Below are positions 7,590 to 16,040 of a DNA stretch of 64,000 nucleotides, piece by piece. The first letter of the stretch is position 1, and each line of letters opens with the position of its first letter. The translations under genes and the position numbers were made by a program. The DNA lies in NCBI GenBank assembly GCA_017525805.1, contig JAFXSH010000069.1, forward strand, positions 56,683 through 120,682. Direction: 5' to 3'. Under the pieces are notes generated by a model, which did no database searches, was not told where the DNA came from, and worked only from the letters and a program-made list of their open reading frames with translations. Origin of the DNA: Clostridia bacterium. Lineage in GTDB: Bacteria > Bacillota_A > Clostridia > Christensenellales > Aristaeellaceae.

Positions 7590-8288
7590 ATGCTGGAAAG
7601 CAAGGAACTGACCAAGGTTTTCGGATCGAAAACCGCGGTGGATCACGTGAATCTGAAGCTGGAAAAGGGCCACGTGTACGCCATGTTAGGCCCCAATGGC
7701 AGCGGCAAAACCACCTGGATGAAGATGGCGGCTGGGCTGATCAAGCCCACCAACGGCCAGGTGCTGTTTGAAGGGGCGCCGGTGAACATCGAAAGCCGCC
7801 GCCATGTGGCCTATATGTCCACGGAGCCGTATTTTTACGCCTGGATGACGGTGAAGGACGTGGGAAAATACTATGCCGATTTCTTTGAGGATTTTTCCTA
7901 CGACCGCTATCTGGAACTGCTCGGGCAAATGGAACTGACAGAAGAAATGAAAACCAAAACCCTGTCCAGCGGCATGATGGCCAAGCTGAAAATCGCCGTC
8001 ACCATGGCCCGGGACGCCAAGGTGTACATGCTGGACGAGCCCTTCAACGGCATCGACCTGCTGGCCCGGGACGACATCCGCGCCTGCATCCTGAAATACG
8101 CTTCGGAGGATAAGCTGATGCTCATGTCCAGCCATCTGGTGGAGGAAATGGAAGCGGTGGCTGACCGGGCGGTGTTCATCAAGAATGGCAAACTGGTGGA
8201 GAACGTGGACCTGGAAACCATGCGGGCCGAGCAGGGCGTGTCCATGGCGGACCGCTACCGGCAGATTTACGGCCATACGGAGGGGTGA
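7590..8288 (+). CDS. ABC transporter ATP-binding protein
   Basis: 232 aa. Walker A GPNGSGKTTW, a signature region LSSGMMAKLKIA (shorter and less canonical than LSGGQ) and Walker B VYMLDEPFNG. The short single NBD and the YtrA-type regulator upstream point to a YtrB/BcrA-like exporter or an immunity-type transporter; the substrate cannot be read from sequence. Partner permease overlaps at the 3' end. Confidence 0.9.
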   Translation: MLESKELTKVFGSKTAVDHVNLKLEKGHVYAMLGPNGSGKTTWMKMAAGLIKPTNGQVLFEGAPVNIESRRHVAYMSTEPYFYAWMTVKDVGKYYADFFEDFSYDRYLELLGQMELTEEMKTKTLSSGMMAKLKIAVTMARDAKVYMLDEPFNGIDLLARDDIRACILKYASEDKLMLMSSHLVEEMEAVADRAVFIKNGKLVENVDLETMRAEQGVSMADRYRQIYGHTEG

Positions 8289-8293
8289 TACAG

Positions 8294-9049
8294 ATGCTGA
8301 AGCTGATGAAATATGAATTCCGGAAAACCTGGCTCACCAAGCTGGTGCTGCTGGGCATTACCGCCGCGCTGGAAGTGCTGTTCCTGGTCTCGCTGTACGC
8401 GAATTTTGAAGATACGCTGGTCATAGCCATCGGGCTGCTGACGATGGCGGCGTCTTTGGGCGTGCTGGTGATCGGCCTGGAAAGCGTGCTGACCCTGCAC
8501 CGGGACATGAACACCAAGCAGAGCTACATGCTGTTCATGACGCCCAACAGCAGCTATAAGATTTTGGGGGCCAAGGTGCTGGAATGCAGCCTTTCGATCC
8601 TGGTCACCGGCGCTTTCTTCTTCGCCTTGGGCGCGCTGGATATCTCCCTGCTGTTCGCCGAAGACGGCGGGCTGAACCAGATTTGGGATATGATCCAGGA
8701 CGTGCTGCAGAATATCATGATCGCGGGCCATACATTGACGATCGATACGCCTACCATGGCTGCGGTGGTTTTTAATCTGCTCACCGCCTGGATCCTCGCT
8801 GTGACCACCGCCTATCTGGCCGACGTGGTGAGCTCCGCGCTGCTGAACGGAAAAAAATTCAACGGCCTGCTCAGCTTTGCGCTGTTCATGCTCCTGACAT
8901 GGTTCACCGATTGGACAACACGGAAGATCACTTCCGGCATCAATGCCACGATTCCGCTGCTGTTAACGTTCAGCCTGATTTCCCTGGGCTTTGCCATCGT
9001 CATGTATGTGGTCACCGCCCAGATCATGGAACGGAAGCTCAGCGTCTGA
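8294..9049 (+). CDS. ABC transporter permease of the YtrA-regulated system
   Basis: 251 aa from ATG 8294 (GGAGGGG at 8279-8285). About six hydrophobic segments, starting near residues 15-55, with a large loop near 110-140, as in ABC-2 type exporter permeases. It lacks sequence motifs that name a substrate. It is the last gene of the operon and a terminator follows 18 bp later. Confidence 0.85.
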   Translation: MLKLMKYEFRKTWLTKLVLLGITAALEVLFLVSLYANFEDTLVIAIGLLTMAASLGVLVIGLESVLTLHRDMNTKQSYMLFMTPNSSYKILGAKVLECSLSILVTGAFFFALGALDISLLFAEDGGLNQIWDMIQDVLQNIMIAGHTLTIDTPTMAAVVFNLLTAWILAVTTAYLADVVSSALLNGKKFNGLLSFALFMLLTWFTDWTTRKITSGINATIPLLLTFSLISLGFAIVMYVVTAQIMERKLSV

Positions 9050-9066
9050 TCCCGATAAAGCAAAGT

Positions 9067-9092
9067 GCCTCCCCTCGCCGGGAGGCGTTTTT
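9067..9092 (+). terminator. Terminator of the GntR/ABC operon
   Basis: GCCTCCC-ctcgcc-GGGAGGC (9067-9086) followed by a T run. Confidence 0.85.
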
Positions 9093-9112
9093 CAGTGGGA
9101 AAAATGGTACGC

Positions 9113-9138
9113 AAAAAGCCGCCCTGTTTCAGACGGCT
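9113..9138 (-). terminator. Terminator of rpmB
   Basis: Read leftwards: AGCCG (9138-9134), inner CTG/CAG pairing, CGGCT, then five T (9117-9113). Confidence 0.75.
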
Positions 9139-9158
9139 CATTGCGGTGCGGTGGAAAA

Positions 9159-9395
9159 TCAGGCTTCTTCGCCGGCGGCTTCCGCGGCGGGAGCCAGGGC
9201 GGACAGCATCATGCCGTTCTTGCGCATGGTGCGCATGCAGCGGGTGCACACGTTCACGCGGATGGGACGGCCGCCCACTACCACGCGCAGCTGCTGCACA
9301 TTGGGAGCCCAGGTGCGGCTGCTCTTGCGGTTGGAGTGGCTGACGTTGTGGCCGGTCATCAAGCCCTTTTCGCACACTTCACAAAACTTGCCCAT
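9159..9395 (-). CDS. rpmB: 50S ribosomal protein L28
   Basis: 78 aa. MGKFCEVCEKGLMTGHNVSHSNRK is split by family-typical spacing from WAPNVQQLRV and VCTRCMRTM; the two CxxC pairs mark the zinc-binding form of L28. Of two in-frame ATGs, 9395 has GGAGG 8 nt upstream, whereas 9401 would leave only 2 nt. The C-terminus carries an Ala/Glu-rich tail (ALAPAAEAAGEEA) past the usual end. It is a single-gene transcript. Confidence 0.96.
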   Translation of the reverse strand: MGKFCEVCEKGLMTGHNVSHSNRKSSRTWAPNVQQLRVVVGGRPIRVNVCTRCMRTMRKNGMMLSALAPAAEAAGEEA

Positions 9396-9470
9396 AATCA
9401 TTACCTCCACGGGGAATTGGTCATTTGGTGACGCGGAAAGCCGCGAAACATCCTCATTGACAGCTTGACT

Positions 9471-9499
9471 ATTTTAGCACAACCTTAGTTGAAATGCAA
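9471..9499 (-). promoter_or_regulatory. rpmB promoter
   Basis: Read leftwards: TTGCAT (9499-9494), 17-nt spacer, TAAAAT (9476-9471). The ~70-nt leader contains a small CGCGG-cttt-CCGCG hairpin near 9432-9445. The remaining intergenic DNA, 9500-9784, is AT-rich with no gene; a loose CGCGGG/CCCGCG dyad spans 9527-9572. Confidence 0.7.
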
Positions 9500-9784
9500 G
9501 CTTTTTTTTCAAGGAAAGTGGTATTTCGCGGGATTGTTTAATGAATTTGAAATATTTTTGGTTTTTCCCGCGGAATGGACCATGAAAAAGAAGCGGAAAG
9601 AGCATATTCCGCAGGCATATTTCCGAACCAGCGCCGCATATACTGGAAGCGCCCCCGAGGTCTAACTGGATAAGACGAAACAGAGGGCCGCTTTGTTTCT
9701 TCCTCCGTGGGCATTTTTCGGATTTTTACCTGTGTAAATCCTGCTATTTTTGGGCCTGAATGGGTAGAAAAGGAAAATTTTTCG

Positions 9785-9793
9785 TGATATAAT
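9785..9793 (+). promoter_or_regulatory. Extended -10 promoter of the SH3 protein gene
   Basis: TGATATAAT, an extended -10; the -35 (TAGAAA at 9765) is poor. It lies 62 bp before the start codon. Confidence 0.6.
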
Positions 9794-9854
9794 ACAGTCA
9801 ATCAGGCGGGCTGTACCCGCTTGCGCTCTGGATTACCGGAGGAAAGGAAGAAAA

Positions 9855-11123
9855 ATGATGAAGAAGTCAATTATTGTTTCCCTCTGCGCGCTGATGATGG
9901 CGGCAGTCATGCTTTTCGCGGCGCTCCCGGCTAACGCCAACGCTGACGGCGGTACAGGCAGCTTTTATATGTACATCCAAACCGGCAATGCGGGGCGGCT
10001 GCACCTGCGTGCTTTGCCTTCCGTAGATTCCCAGAGCTTGGGCCTGTTCTCCAACGGCACGCCGGTACTGGTGGAGAGCATCAGCGGCAATTGGGCCCTG
10101 GTGCAGGTGTACGGCCAAAGGGGATATATGAGCCTGAACTGCCTTAACTCCGTGCCGCCAACCAACCCCACCGTTACTCCCGTGCCCACGGAATACACCA
10201 CGCTGTATGTGCAAACGGGCAATTCGGGCAAGCTGCACCTAAGGGAATACGCCAGCCAGAACGCCCGGTCCCTGGGCCTGTATCCCAACGGCACCGCCGT
10301 GACGGTGACTGCCCGCTACGGCCAATGGGCGTATGTGAATGTGGGCGGCGTTTACGGATATATGATGCTGAAATTCCTCACCGCCTCGTCTCCCGTTACG
10401 CCCACGGTTCAGCCCACGGTGGACCCCGGCAAGGCCATCGTGATGTATGTGCGCACGGGCAATACCGGCAAGCTGCATCTGCGGGAATACGCCAGCCAGA
10501 ACGCCCGCTCCCTGGGCCTGTTCCCCAACGGCACTCTGCTGTACGCGGTGGACATGGGCAACGGCTGGAGCTATGTAACGGTGAACGGCCTGACCGGTTA
10601 TATGATGAACAAATTCCTGGCGGTTTCTTCCTCTAATGTTACGCCCGCGCCGGTAACGCCTGTTCCCGCGCCCACCGGTTCCACCCTGATGTATATTGCC
10701 ACCGGCAACAGCGGCAAACTGCACCTGCGGGAAAACATGAGCACGGACGCAGGCTCCCTGGGCCTGTATCCCAACGGCACGCAGGTAGCTGTGATCGCCA
10801 ATTATGGGACGTGGGCTTATGTGAACGTAGCCGGAAAAACGGGCTACATGATGACCCGCTACCTCGCCGCTTATCAGACCGGCGTCATTACCCCCACGCC
10901 CATGCCGGGAACAACACCCGCCCCGCTGGGCAGCGCCACCGTGACGCATCCCAACAATTCCTTTGTGTATCTGCGGTCTTCCCGCAGCAGCGACAGCACC
11001 ACCAACGTGATCTGCCAGGTGCCCAGCGGCAGCGTGGTGACCGTGGTGGAATGGGGCGAACTGTGGAGCAAAATCCGTTATGACGGCACGGAAGGATATA
11101 TGGTGACCCATTACCTGAAATAA
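9855..11123 (+). CDS. Exported protein with five bacterial SH3 domains
   Basis: 422 aa. A signal peptide ends near AALPANANA (residue ~30). Five SH3_3-type repeats follow at about 36-95, 115-175, 195-255, 275-335 and 355-422, each with an LHLR/VYLR start, an LGLYPNG turn and a GYM end. Pro/Thr-rich linkers (TPVPTEY, TPAPVTPVPAP) separate them. SH3 domains of this type bind cell-wall peptides, so the protein probably coats or senses the wall; no catalytic domain is present. Repeats 2 and 3 are nearly identical over ~65 nt, a recent duplication. GGAAAGGAAG precedes the tandem ATGs. Confidence 0.88.
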   Translation: MMKKSIIVSLCALMMAAVMLFAALPANANADGGTGSFYMYIQTGNAGRLHLRALPSVDSQSLGLFSNGTPVLVESISGNWALVQVYGQRGYMSLNCLNSVPPTNPTVTPVPTEYTTLYVQTGNSGKLHLREYASQNARSLGLYPNGTAVTVTARYGQWAYVNVGGVYGYMMLKFLTASSPVTPTVQPTVDPGKAIVMYVRTGNTGKLHLREYASQNARSLGLFPNGTLLYAVDMGNGWSYVTVNGLTGYMMNKFLAVSSSNVTPAPVTPVPAPTGSTLMYIATGNSGKLHLRENMSTDAGSLGLYPNGTQVAVIANYGTWAYVNVAGKTGYMMTRYLAAYQTGVITPTPMPGTTPAPLGSATVTHPNNSFVYLRSSRSSDSTTNVICQVPSGSVVTVVEWGELWSKIRYDGTEGYMVTHYLK

Positions 11124-11150
11124 CAGTGAAGCGTTTCATCCGCTTCCCGC

Positions 11151-11181
11151 ATCCCCGCGGCAAAAAACGCGGGGATTTTTT
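11151..11181 (+). terminator. Terminator of the SH3 protein gene
   Basis: ATCCCCGCG (11151-11159) and CGCGGGGAT (11168-11176), then a T run. Confidence 0.85.
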
Positions 11182-11269
11182 CTTGGCTTTTTTTACCGGT
11201 TTTTTATATTTCTGCACGAAATTTGACCAGAAGCACAATGCCTTTCGACAAAATATTCGCTTTGGCCTA

Positions 11270-11364
11270 TTGACATTTCCATGCTCCTGTGGTTTAATGT
11301 TTCCTGCCTTAGAGTTTAGAAATTCTAAACTCAAACAGCGATTTTCTGTTTAGCGATGCTAAAC
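11270..11364 (+). promoter_or_regulatory. Promoter and twin operators of the polyamine operon
   Basis: TTGACA (11270-11275), 17-nt spacer, TTTAAT (11293-11298). Just downstream lie two related palindromes: 10-nt arms GAGTTTAGAA / TTCTAAACTC around one base (11312-11332), and GTTTAGC-gat-GCTAAAC (11348-11364). The shared core is GTTTAG-N5-CTAAAC; centres are 34 bp apart. Binding by the XRE-cupin protein encoded next would block elongation from this promoter. Confidence 0.8.
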
Positions 11365-11390
11365 ATTTTCCGGAGAGGAGGAGAGGGAGA

Positions 11391-11936
11391 ATGAACATCG
11401 GCGACAAGCTGCGCCGCCTGCGGCTGCAAAGAAATCTGACCCAGGAGGAAATGGCCGACCGGTGCGAGCTGAGCAAGGGTTTTATTTCCCAGGTGGAACG
11501 AGATTTGGCCTCGCCCTCCATCGCCACGCTGACCGATATGCTGGAATGCTTGGGCAGCAATTTGAAGGAATTCTTCTCGGAAACGGAAACCGAGGAAAAA
11601 ACGGTGTTCACCCGGGCCGACATGTTTGTGAAGGAGGACGCCGATTCCCTGCGGGGAAGCATCACCTGGCTGGTGCCCAGCGCCCAGAAAAACGAAATGG
11701 AGCCCATTTTGGTGGACTTGGACCAGGGGGGCCGCACCCAGGAAATGCCGCCCCACGAGGGCGAGGAATTCGGCTACGTGCTCCAGGGCACCGTGACGCT
11801 GCACCTGGACGGCGGCAGCCATAAGGTGAAGACGGGGGAGAGCTTCTGCCTGCATCCCGGCGCTTCCCACTGGATCGAAAACAGCGGCAAACGAAAAGCC
11901 CAATTCATCTGGGTATCCACGCCGCCGACCTTCTGA
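11391..11936 (+). CDS. XRE-cupin regulator of the polyamine operon (PuuR-like)
   Basis: 181 aa. HTH at residues ~5-60 (LRRLRLQRNLTQEEMADRCELSKGFISQVERD) and cupin_2 at ~105-178 (MPPHEGEEFGYVLQGTVTLHLDGG...LHPGASHWIEN). HTH-cupin proteins commonly repress uptake or catabolic genes and sense a small ligand in the cupin; next to potABCD the ligand is probably spermidine or putrescine. It starts after GGAGAGGAGGAGAGGG and leads the operon by 36 bp. The twin GTTTAG palindromes upstream are its likely binding sites. Confidence 0.9.
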   Translation: MNIGDKLRRLRLQRNLTQEEMADRCELSKGFISQVERDLASPSIATLTDMLECLGSNLKEFFSETETEEKTVFTRADMFVKEDADSLRGSITWLVPSAQKNEMEPILVDLDQGGRTQEMPPHEGEEFGYVLQGTVTLHLDGGSHKVKTGESFCLHPGASHWIENSGKRKAQFIWVSTPPTF

Positions 11937-11972
11937 TAAAAACGCTTAATTCTCACGAATGGAGGCCCCACC

Positions 11973-13046
11973 ATGGAAGAACAGCGCCTGATTTCTTTGG
12001 AGAATATCTGCAAGCAGTATGACGGCACCACCGTGCTGGACAATATCAACCTGTACATCCGCAAAAAGGAATTCGTGACCCTGCTGGGCCCCTCCGGCTG
12101 CGGAAAGACCACCACCCTGCGCATTATCGGCGGCTTTGAAACGGCGGATTCCGGCCGGGTGATGTTCGACGGCAAGGATATTTCCGGCATTCCGCCCTAC
12201 AAGCGGCGGGTGAATACCGTGTTCCAGAAATACGCCCTGTTTCCCCACCTGAACGTGCGGGACAATATCGCCTTTGGCTTGAAACTCAAGAAAATGCCCA
12301 AGGACGAGATCAACCGCAAGGTGGACTATATGCTGGACCTGGTGAACCTGAAAGGCTACCACAAGCGCTCGGTGGAATCCCTGTCCGGCGGGCAGCAGCA
12401 GCGTATCGCCATCGCCAGGGCCCTGGTCAACGAGCCCGAAGTGCTGCTGCTGGACGAACCCTTGGGCGCGCTGGACTTAAAGCTGCGCAAGGAAATGCAG
12501 TTGGAGCTGAAAGCCATGCAGCAGCGCTTGGGCATCACCTTCCTGTATGTGACCCACGATCAGGAAGAGGCCCTGACCATGTCAGACACCATCGTGGTGA
12601 TGCACGGCGGCAAGATTTTGCAGATCGGCACCCCCAAGTCCATTTACGACGAGCCCCAAAATGCGTTCGTGGCCAATTTCATCGGCGAAAGCAACATTTT
12701 CCCCGGCACCATGGTGCGGGACGAGCTGGTGCACTTCTGCGGCGTGGACTTCCCCTGCGTGGACAGCGGCTTCGGGGAAGACAAGCCCGTGGACGTGGTG
12801 ATCCGGCCCGAAGACATTCTGCTGGTGGGCGAAGACGTGGGTCAGGTGACCGGCGTGATCAAGTCCGTGCTCTTTAAGGGCGTGCACTATGAAATGATGA
12901 TCGACGCGGGCCACTCCATCTGGAAGGTGCATTCCACCACCATGCAGCCGGAGGGCAGCCGGGTGGGCCTGGCCGTGGTGCCCTTCAACATCCACATCAT
13001 GCACCCCATGGAGGACGAAAAGCCGACGGAGGAAAAAGCCAAATGA
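11973..13046 (+). CDS. potA: Spermidine/putrescine ABC transporter ATP-binding protein
   Basis: 357 aa. Walker [12 protein letters not shown], signature [15 protein letters not shown], Walker [12 protein letters not shown], and the H-loop VTHDQEEAL, followed by a TOBE domain (~240-350). This is the usual length and layout of PotA, the cytoplasmic motor of polyamine import. It overlaps potB by 4 nt (ATGA). Confidence 0.94.
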   Translation: MEEQRLISLENICKQYDGTTVLDNINLYIRKKEFVTLLGPSGCGKTTTLRIIGGFETADSGRVMFDGKDISGIPPYKRRVNTVFQKYALFPHLNVRDNIAFGLKLKKMPKDEINRKVDYMLDLVNLKGYHKRSVESLSGGQQQRIAIARALVNEPEVLLLDEPLGALDLKLRKEMQLELKAMQQRLGITFLYVTHDQEEALTMSDTIVVMHGGKILQIGTPKSIYDEPQNAFVANFIGESNIFPGTMVRDELVHFCGVDFPCVDSGFGEDKPVDVVIRPEDILLVGEDVGQVTGVIKSVLFKGVHYEMMIDAGHSIWKVHSTTMQPEGSRVGLAVVPFNIHIMHPMEDEKPTEEKAK

Positions 13047-14062
13047 CCAATTTTCAGGTGCCCGTGTGGGGCTACTGGATGATGGGCGTAGGCTTCGCCG
13101 CTTTCATCGGCATGCTGATCGCCTATATCCATAAAAACCGGGGCTTCCGGCGGCCCATCTTCGCTTCGCCCTATGTGCTGTGGCTGGTGGTGTTCACGGT
13201 GATCCCCTGCTTCCTGGTGGCTTACTTTTCCTTTACCGATCCCCAGGGCAATTTCACCCTGGACAACTTCAAAAGCTTCTGGGACAGCAATTACAACGCC
13301 CGCAAGGCCATGAACCCGGAGGACCTGGCCCTGTACGAATCCATGGGCCTGTCGCTGGAAGATTTGGGCCTGGGCCGGGATTCCATCAACATCGATACCC
13401 TGGTGTTCTCCCTGTGGATGGCCTTCCTGTGCACGGCGATCTGCCTGCTGCTGGGCTATCCCGCCGCCCATATCATGGCGGATCGGGAATTCAAACTGGG
13501 CCCCACCCTGGTGATCCTGTTCGTGGTGCCCATGTGGATGAATTTCCTGCTTCGCACCATCGCCCTCATGAGCCTCATGGAGGACAGCGGCCTCATCAAT
13601 AACGTGCTGGAATGGGTAGGCATCGGGCGGCAGAAGCTGCTGAACAATATCGCCGCCGTACAGGTGGGCATGATCTACAACTTTCTGCCCTTCATGGTGT
13701 TCCCCATCTACAACGTGCTGAACAAGATGGATTACAAATTGAGCGAAGCCGCCATGGACCTGGGCTGCGATAAGTGGCACGTGTTTTACAAGGTGACCCT
13801 CCCCCTGTCGGTTCCCGGCGTGGTCAGCGGCATCACCATGGTGTTCATGCCCGCCGTCACCACCTTCTACATTTCCCGCCTGCTGGGCGGCGGCAAGGTG
13901 CAGCTCTTCGGCGACCTGATCGAAGCCAAGTTCCTGTCCACCAGCCTGAATGAATGGAACGTTGGCAGTGCCCTGTCCCTGGTGATGATGATCCTGATCC
14001 TGCTTTCCCTGGGCTTGCTCAATAAAGTCGATCCCGAAGGAGAGGGGGGCGGCATGATATGA
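13043..14062 (+). CDS. potB: Spermidine/putrescine ABC transporter permease PotB
   Basis: 339 aa, longer than the usual ~285 because of an extra N-terminal membrane segment (residues ~8-30) and an insertion near 80-115. The permease EAA loop is [20 protein letters not shown]. It forms the channel with PotC. Both ends overlap neighbours by 4 nt, so translation is coupled. Confidence 0.92.
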   Translation: MTNFQVPVWGYWMMGVGFAAFIGMLIAYIHKNRGFRRPIFASPYVLWLVVFTVIPCFLVAYFSFTDPQGNFTLDNFKSFWDSNYNARKAMNPEDLALYESMGLSLEDLGLGRDSINIDTLVFSLWMAFLCTAICLLLGYPAAHIMADREFKLGPTLVILFVVPMWMNFLLRTIALMSLMEDSGLINNVLEWVGIGRQKLLNNIAAVQVGMIYNFLPFMVFPIYNVLNKMDYKLSEAAMDLGCDKWHVFYKVTLPLSVPGVVSGITMVFMPAVTTFYISRLLGGGKVQLFGDLIEAKFLSTSLNEWNVGSALSLVMMILILLSLGLLNKVDPEGEGGGMI

Positions 14063-14826
14063 AGCTTCTCAAACGGTTTTACTTGGGCCTGATCCTCTTT
14101 TTCCTGTATATCCCCATCGTGGTGCTGATCGTGCAGAGCTTCAACGCGGGCAAGAGCCGCGCCAAATGGGAGGGCTTTTCCTTCCATTGGTACGAGGAAC
14201 TGTTCCAGGACCCCAACATCATGAACGCCCTGGTGATCACCCTGGCCATCGCCGTGCTGGCGGCCCTGTTTTCCACCATCTTAGGCACCTTCGCCGCCAT
14301 CGGCATCCACGCCATGAAGCGCAGGCCCCAGAACCTGATGCTCACCCTCAACAACATCCCCATGACCATGCCGGATATTGTTACCGGTATTTCCCTGATG
14401 CTGCTGTTCATCTTTACCCAGGTGGAGCGGGGCTTTGTGACCATGCTGCTGGCCCACATCACTTTCGACGTGCCTTACGTGATCCTGTCCATCATGCCCA
14501 AGCTCAAGCAGATGAACAAGCACAGCTATGAAGCGGCCCTGGATTTGGGCGCCACCCCTATGTACGCCCTGTTCCATGTGATCCTGCCTGAGATCATGCC
14601 CGGCGTGATCACCGGGGCCATGCTGGCCTTCACCCTGTCCCTGGACGATTTCACCATCAGCTACTTCACCACCAACCCCCTGGTGCAGAACCTGTCCACC
14701 CTCATTTACTCCCAGGCAAGGAAGGGCATCAAACCCACCATGAACGCCTTGTCCGCCCTCATGTTCATCGCTCTGCTGGTGCTGCTGCTGGTGGTCAACA
14801 AGCGCTCCGAAAAGGAAGAAGCGTGA
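14059..14826 (+). CDS. potC: Spermidine/putrescine ABC transporter permease PotC
   Basis: 255 aa, with six membrane segments and the EAA loop EAALDLGATPMYALFHVILPE, the normal PotC size. A 62-nt hairpin element begins 12 nt after its stop and separates it from potD, which may help set different mRNA levels for the membrane part and the binding protein. Confidence 0.93.
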   Translation: MKLLKRFYLGLILFFLYIPIVVLIVQSFNAGKSRAKWEGFSFHWYEELFQDPNIMNALVITLAIAVLAALFSTILGTFAAIGIHAMKRRPQNLMLTLNNIPMTMPDIVTGISLMLLFIFTQVERGFVTMLLAHITFDVPYVILSIMPKLKQMNKHSYEAALDLGATPMYALFHVILPEIMPGVITGAMLAFTLSLDDFTISYFTTNPLVQNLSTLIYSQARKGIKPTMNALSALMFIALLVLLLVVNKRSEKEEA

Positions 14827-14838
14827 GATTTGGAAATG

Positions 14839-14900
14839 CTGGGGGAAACTGCTCTTTGGATGCCAAAGAGCAGTTTCCCCCAGGCCCCCATCCGAGAAAG
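14839..14900 (+). repeat. Dispersed one-sided hairpin element, copy 1
   Basis: Perfect 21-bp stem (14839-14859 with 14863-14883), loop ATG, then a conserved 17-nt flank GCCCCCATCCGAGAAAG (14884-14900). The hairpin starts with CTGGGGGAAAC. Related copies are at 28623-28684 and 58501-58562. No strong T run follows directly, so it is not a standard terminator. Confidence 0.85.
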
Positions 14901-14993
14901 CATCCTTTTTATAGGGAATACTTCTGATTTCCAATTAAACGTGTGATTTACGCCTTTCACGGGCGAAATCAATATAAAATGGAGGAAACCGAA

Positions 14994-16040
14994 ATGAAAA
15001 AGTTCATTGCGTTGGTCGCCGCCCTGGTTCTGTGCGTGTCCCTGCTGCCCCTGAACGACGCTTTCGCCGCTCAGGAAGTGGTGAATGTGTATAACTGGTA
15101 CGACTATATGGATGAAACCGTGTTTGAAATGTTCGAGGAAGAAACCGGCATCCACGTAAACAAAATGTACTTCACCACCAACGAGGATATGATGGTGCAG
15201 GTGCGCGTCAGCCCCGGGGCTTATGACCTGGTGTTCCCCTCCGATTACTGCGTGGAGCGCATGATCGCCGAAGGCATGCTGGCCGAAATCAATTTTGACA
15301 ACGTGCCCAACCTGGTGAATATCGAACCCGGCTTGCTGAACCCGGATTACGACCCGGAAAACAAGTATTCCGTGCCTTTCATGTGGGGCACCGTGGGCAT
15401 CCTGTACAATACCACGATGGTAGACGGGCCCGTGGAATCCTGGGACATCCTGTGGGATGAAAAGTACGCCGACAGCATCATCATGCTGGATTCTATCCGG
15501 GACACCATGGGCGTTGCGCTGAAATACCTGGGTTATTCCATGAACACCCGCGACTTGGTGGAACTGAAAGCCGCCACCGATAAGCTCATTGAGCAGAAGC
15601 CCATCGTGAAAGCCTACTACGTGGATGAAACCAAGGACAAGATGGTGGCGGGCGACGCGGCCCTGGCCGTGGTCTATTCCGGCGACGCCCTGTACGCCAT
15701 GGAACTGAACGAGGATCTGGACTATGCCGTGCCCATGGAGGGCAGCAACGTGTGGATCGACCCCATGGTGATCCCCGCCACCGCCAAGAACAAGGAAAAC
15801 GCGGAAAAGCTGATCAACTTCCTCTGCCGCCCGGACATCGCCCAGATGAACTGCGAATACATCTGGTATTCCTCCCCCAACGCCGCGGCTATCGAGCTGA
15901 TGGGCGAGGATTACACTGAGAACGCCACTATCAACCCACCCCAGGAAGTGATCGACCGGTGCGAGTTCTTCCACGATATCCCCGATAACTTCCTCACGAT
16001 TTACAACTCCTTCTGGAGCCAGGTGAAGAATGCGCGGTAA
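14994..16040 (+). CDS. potD: Spermidine/putrescine-binding protein PotD
   Basis: 348 aa from ATG 14994 (GGAGG 8 nt upstream), with a signal peptide ending near NDAFA. Family marks are VVNVYNWYDYMDE at the mature N-terminus, GAYDLVFPSDYCVERM and PFMWGTVGILYN. The residue before the mature start is Ala, not the lipobox Cys usual in Gram-positive binding proteins, so anchoring may be by an uncleaved signal peptide or by partner contact. Last transport gene of the operon; its 3' end overlaps the next gene by 11 nt. Confidence 0.94.
   Translation: MKKFIALVAALVLCVSLLPLNDAFAAQEVVNVYNWYDYMDETVFEMFEEETGIHVNKMYFTTNEDMMVQVRVSPGAYDLVFPSDYCVERMIAEGMLAEINFDNVPNLVNIEPGLLNPDYDPENKYSVPFMWGTVGILYNTTMVDGPVESWDILWDEKYADSIIMLDSIRDTMGVALKYLGYSMNTRDLVELKAATDKLIEQKPIVKAYYVDETKDKMVAGDAALAVVYSGDALYAMELNEDLDYAVPMEGSNVWIDPMVIPATAKNKENAEKLINFLCRPDIAQMNCEYIWYSSPNAAAIELMGEDYTENATINPPQEVIDRCEFFHDIPDNFLTIYNSFWSQVKNAR

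Noticed and set aside
14839..14883. An ordinary terminator after potC
   Set aside because: potD and the NAGPA gene continue the operon, there is no immediate T run, and the same element with its 17-nt flank recurs elsewhere in the window.
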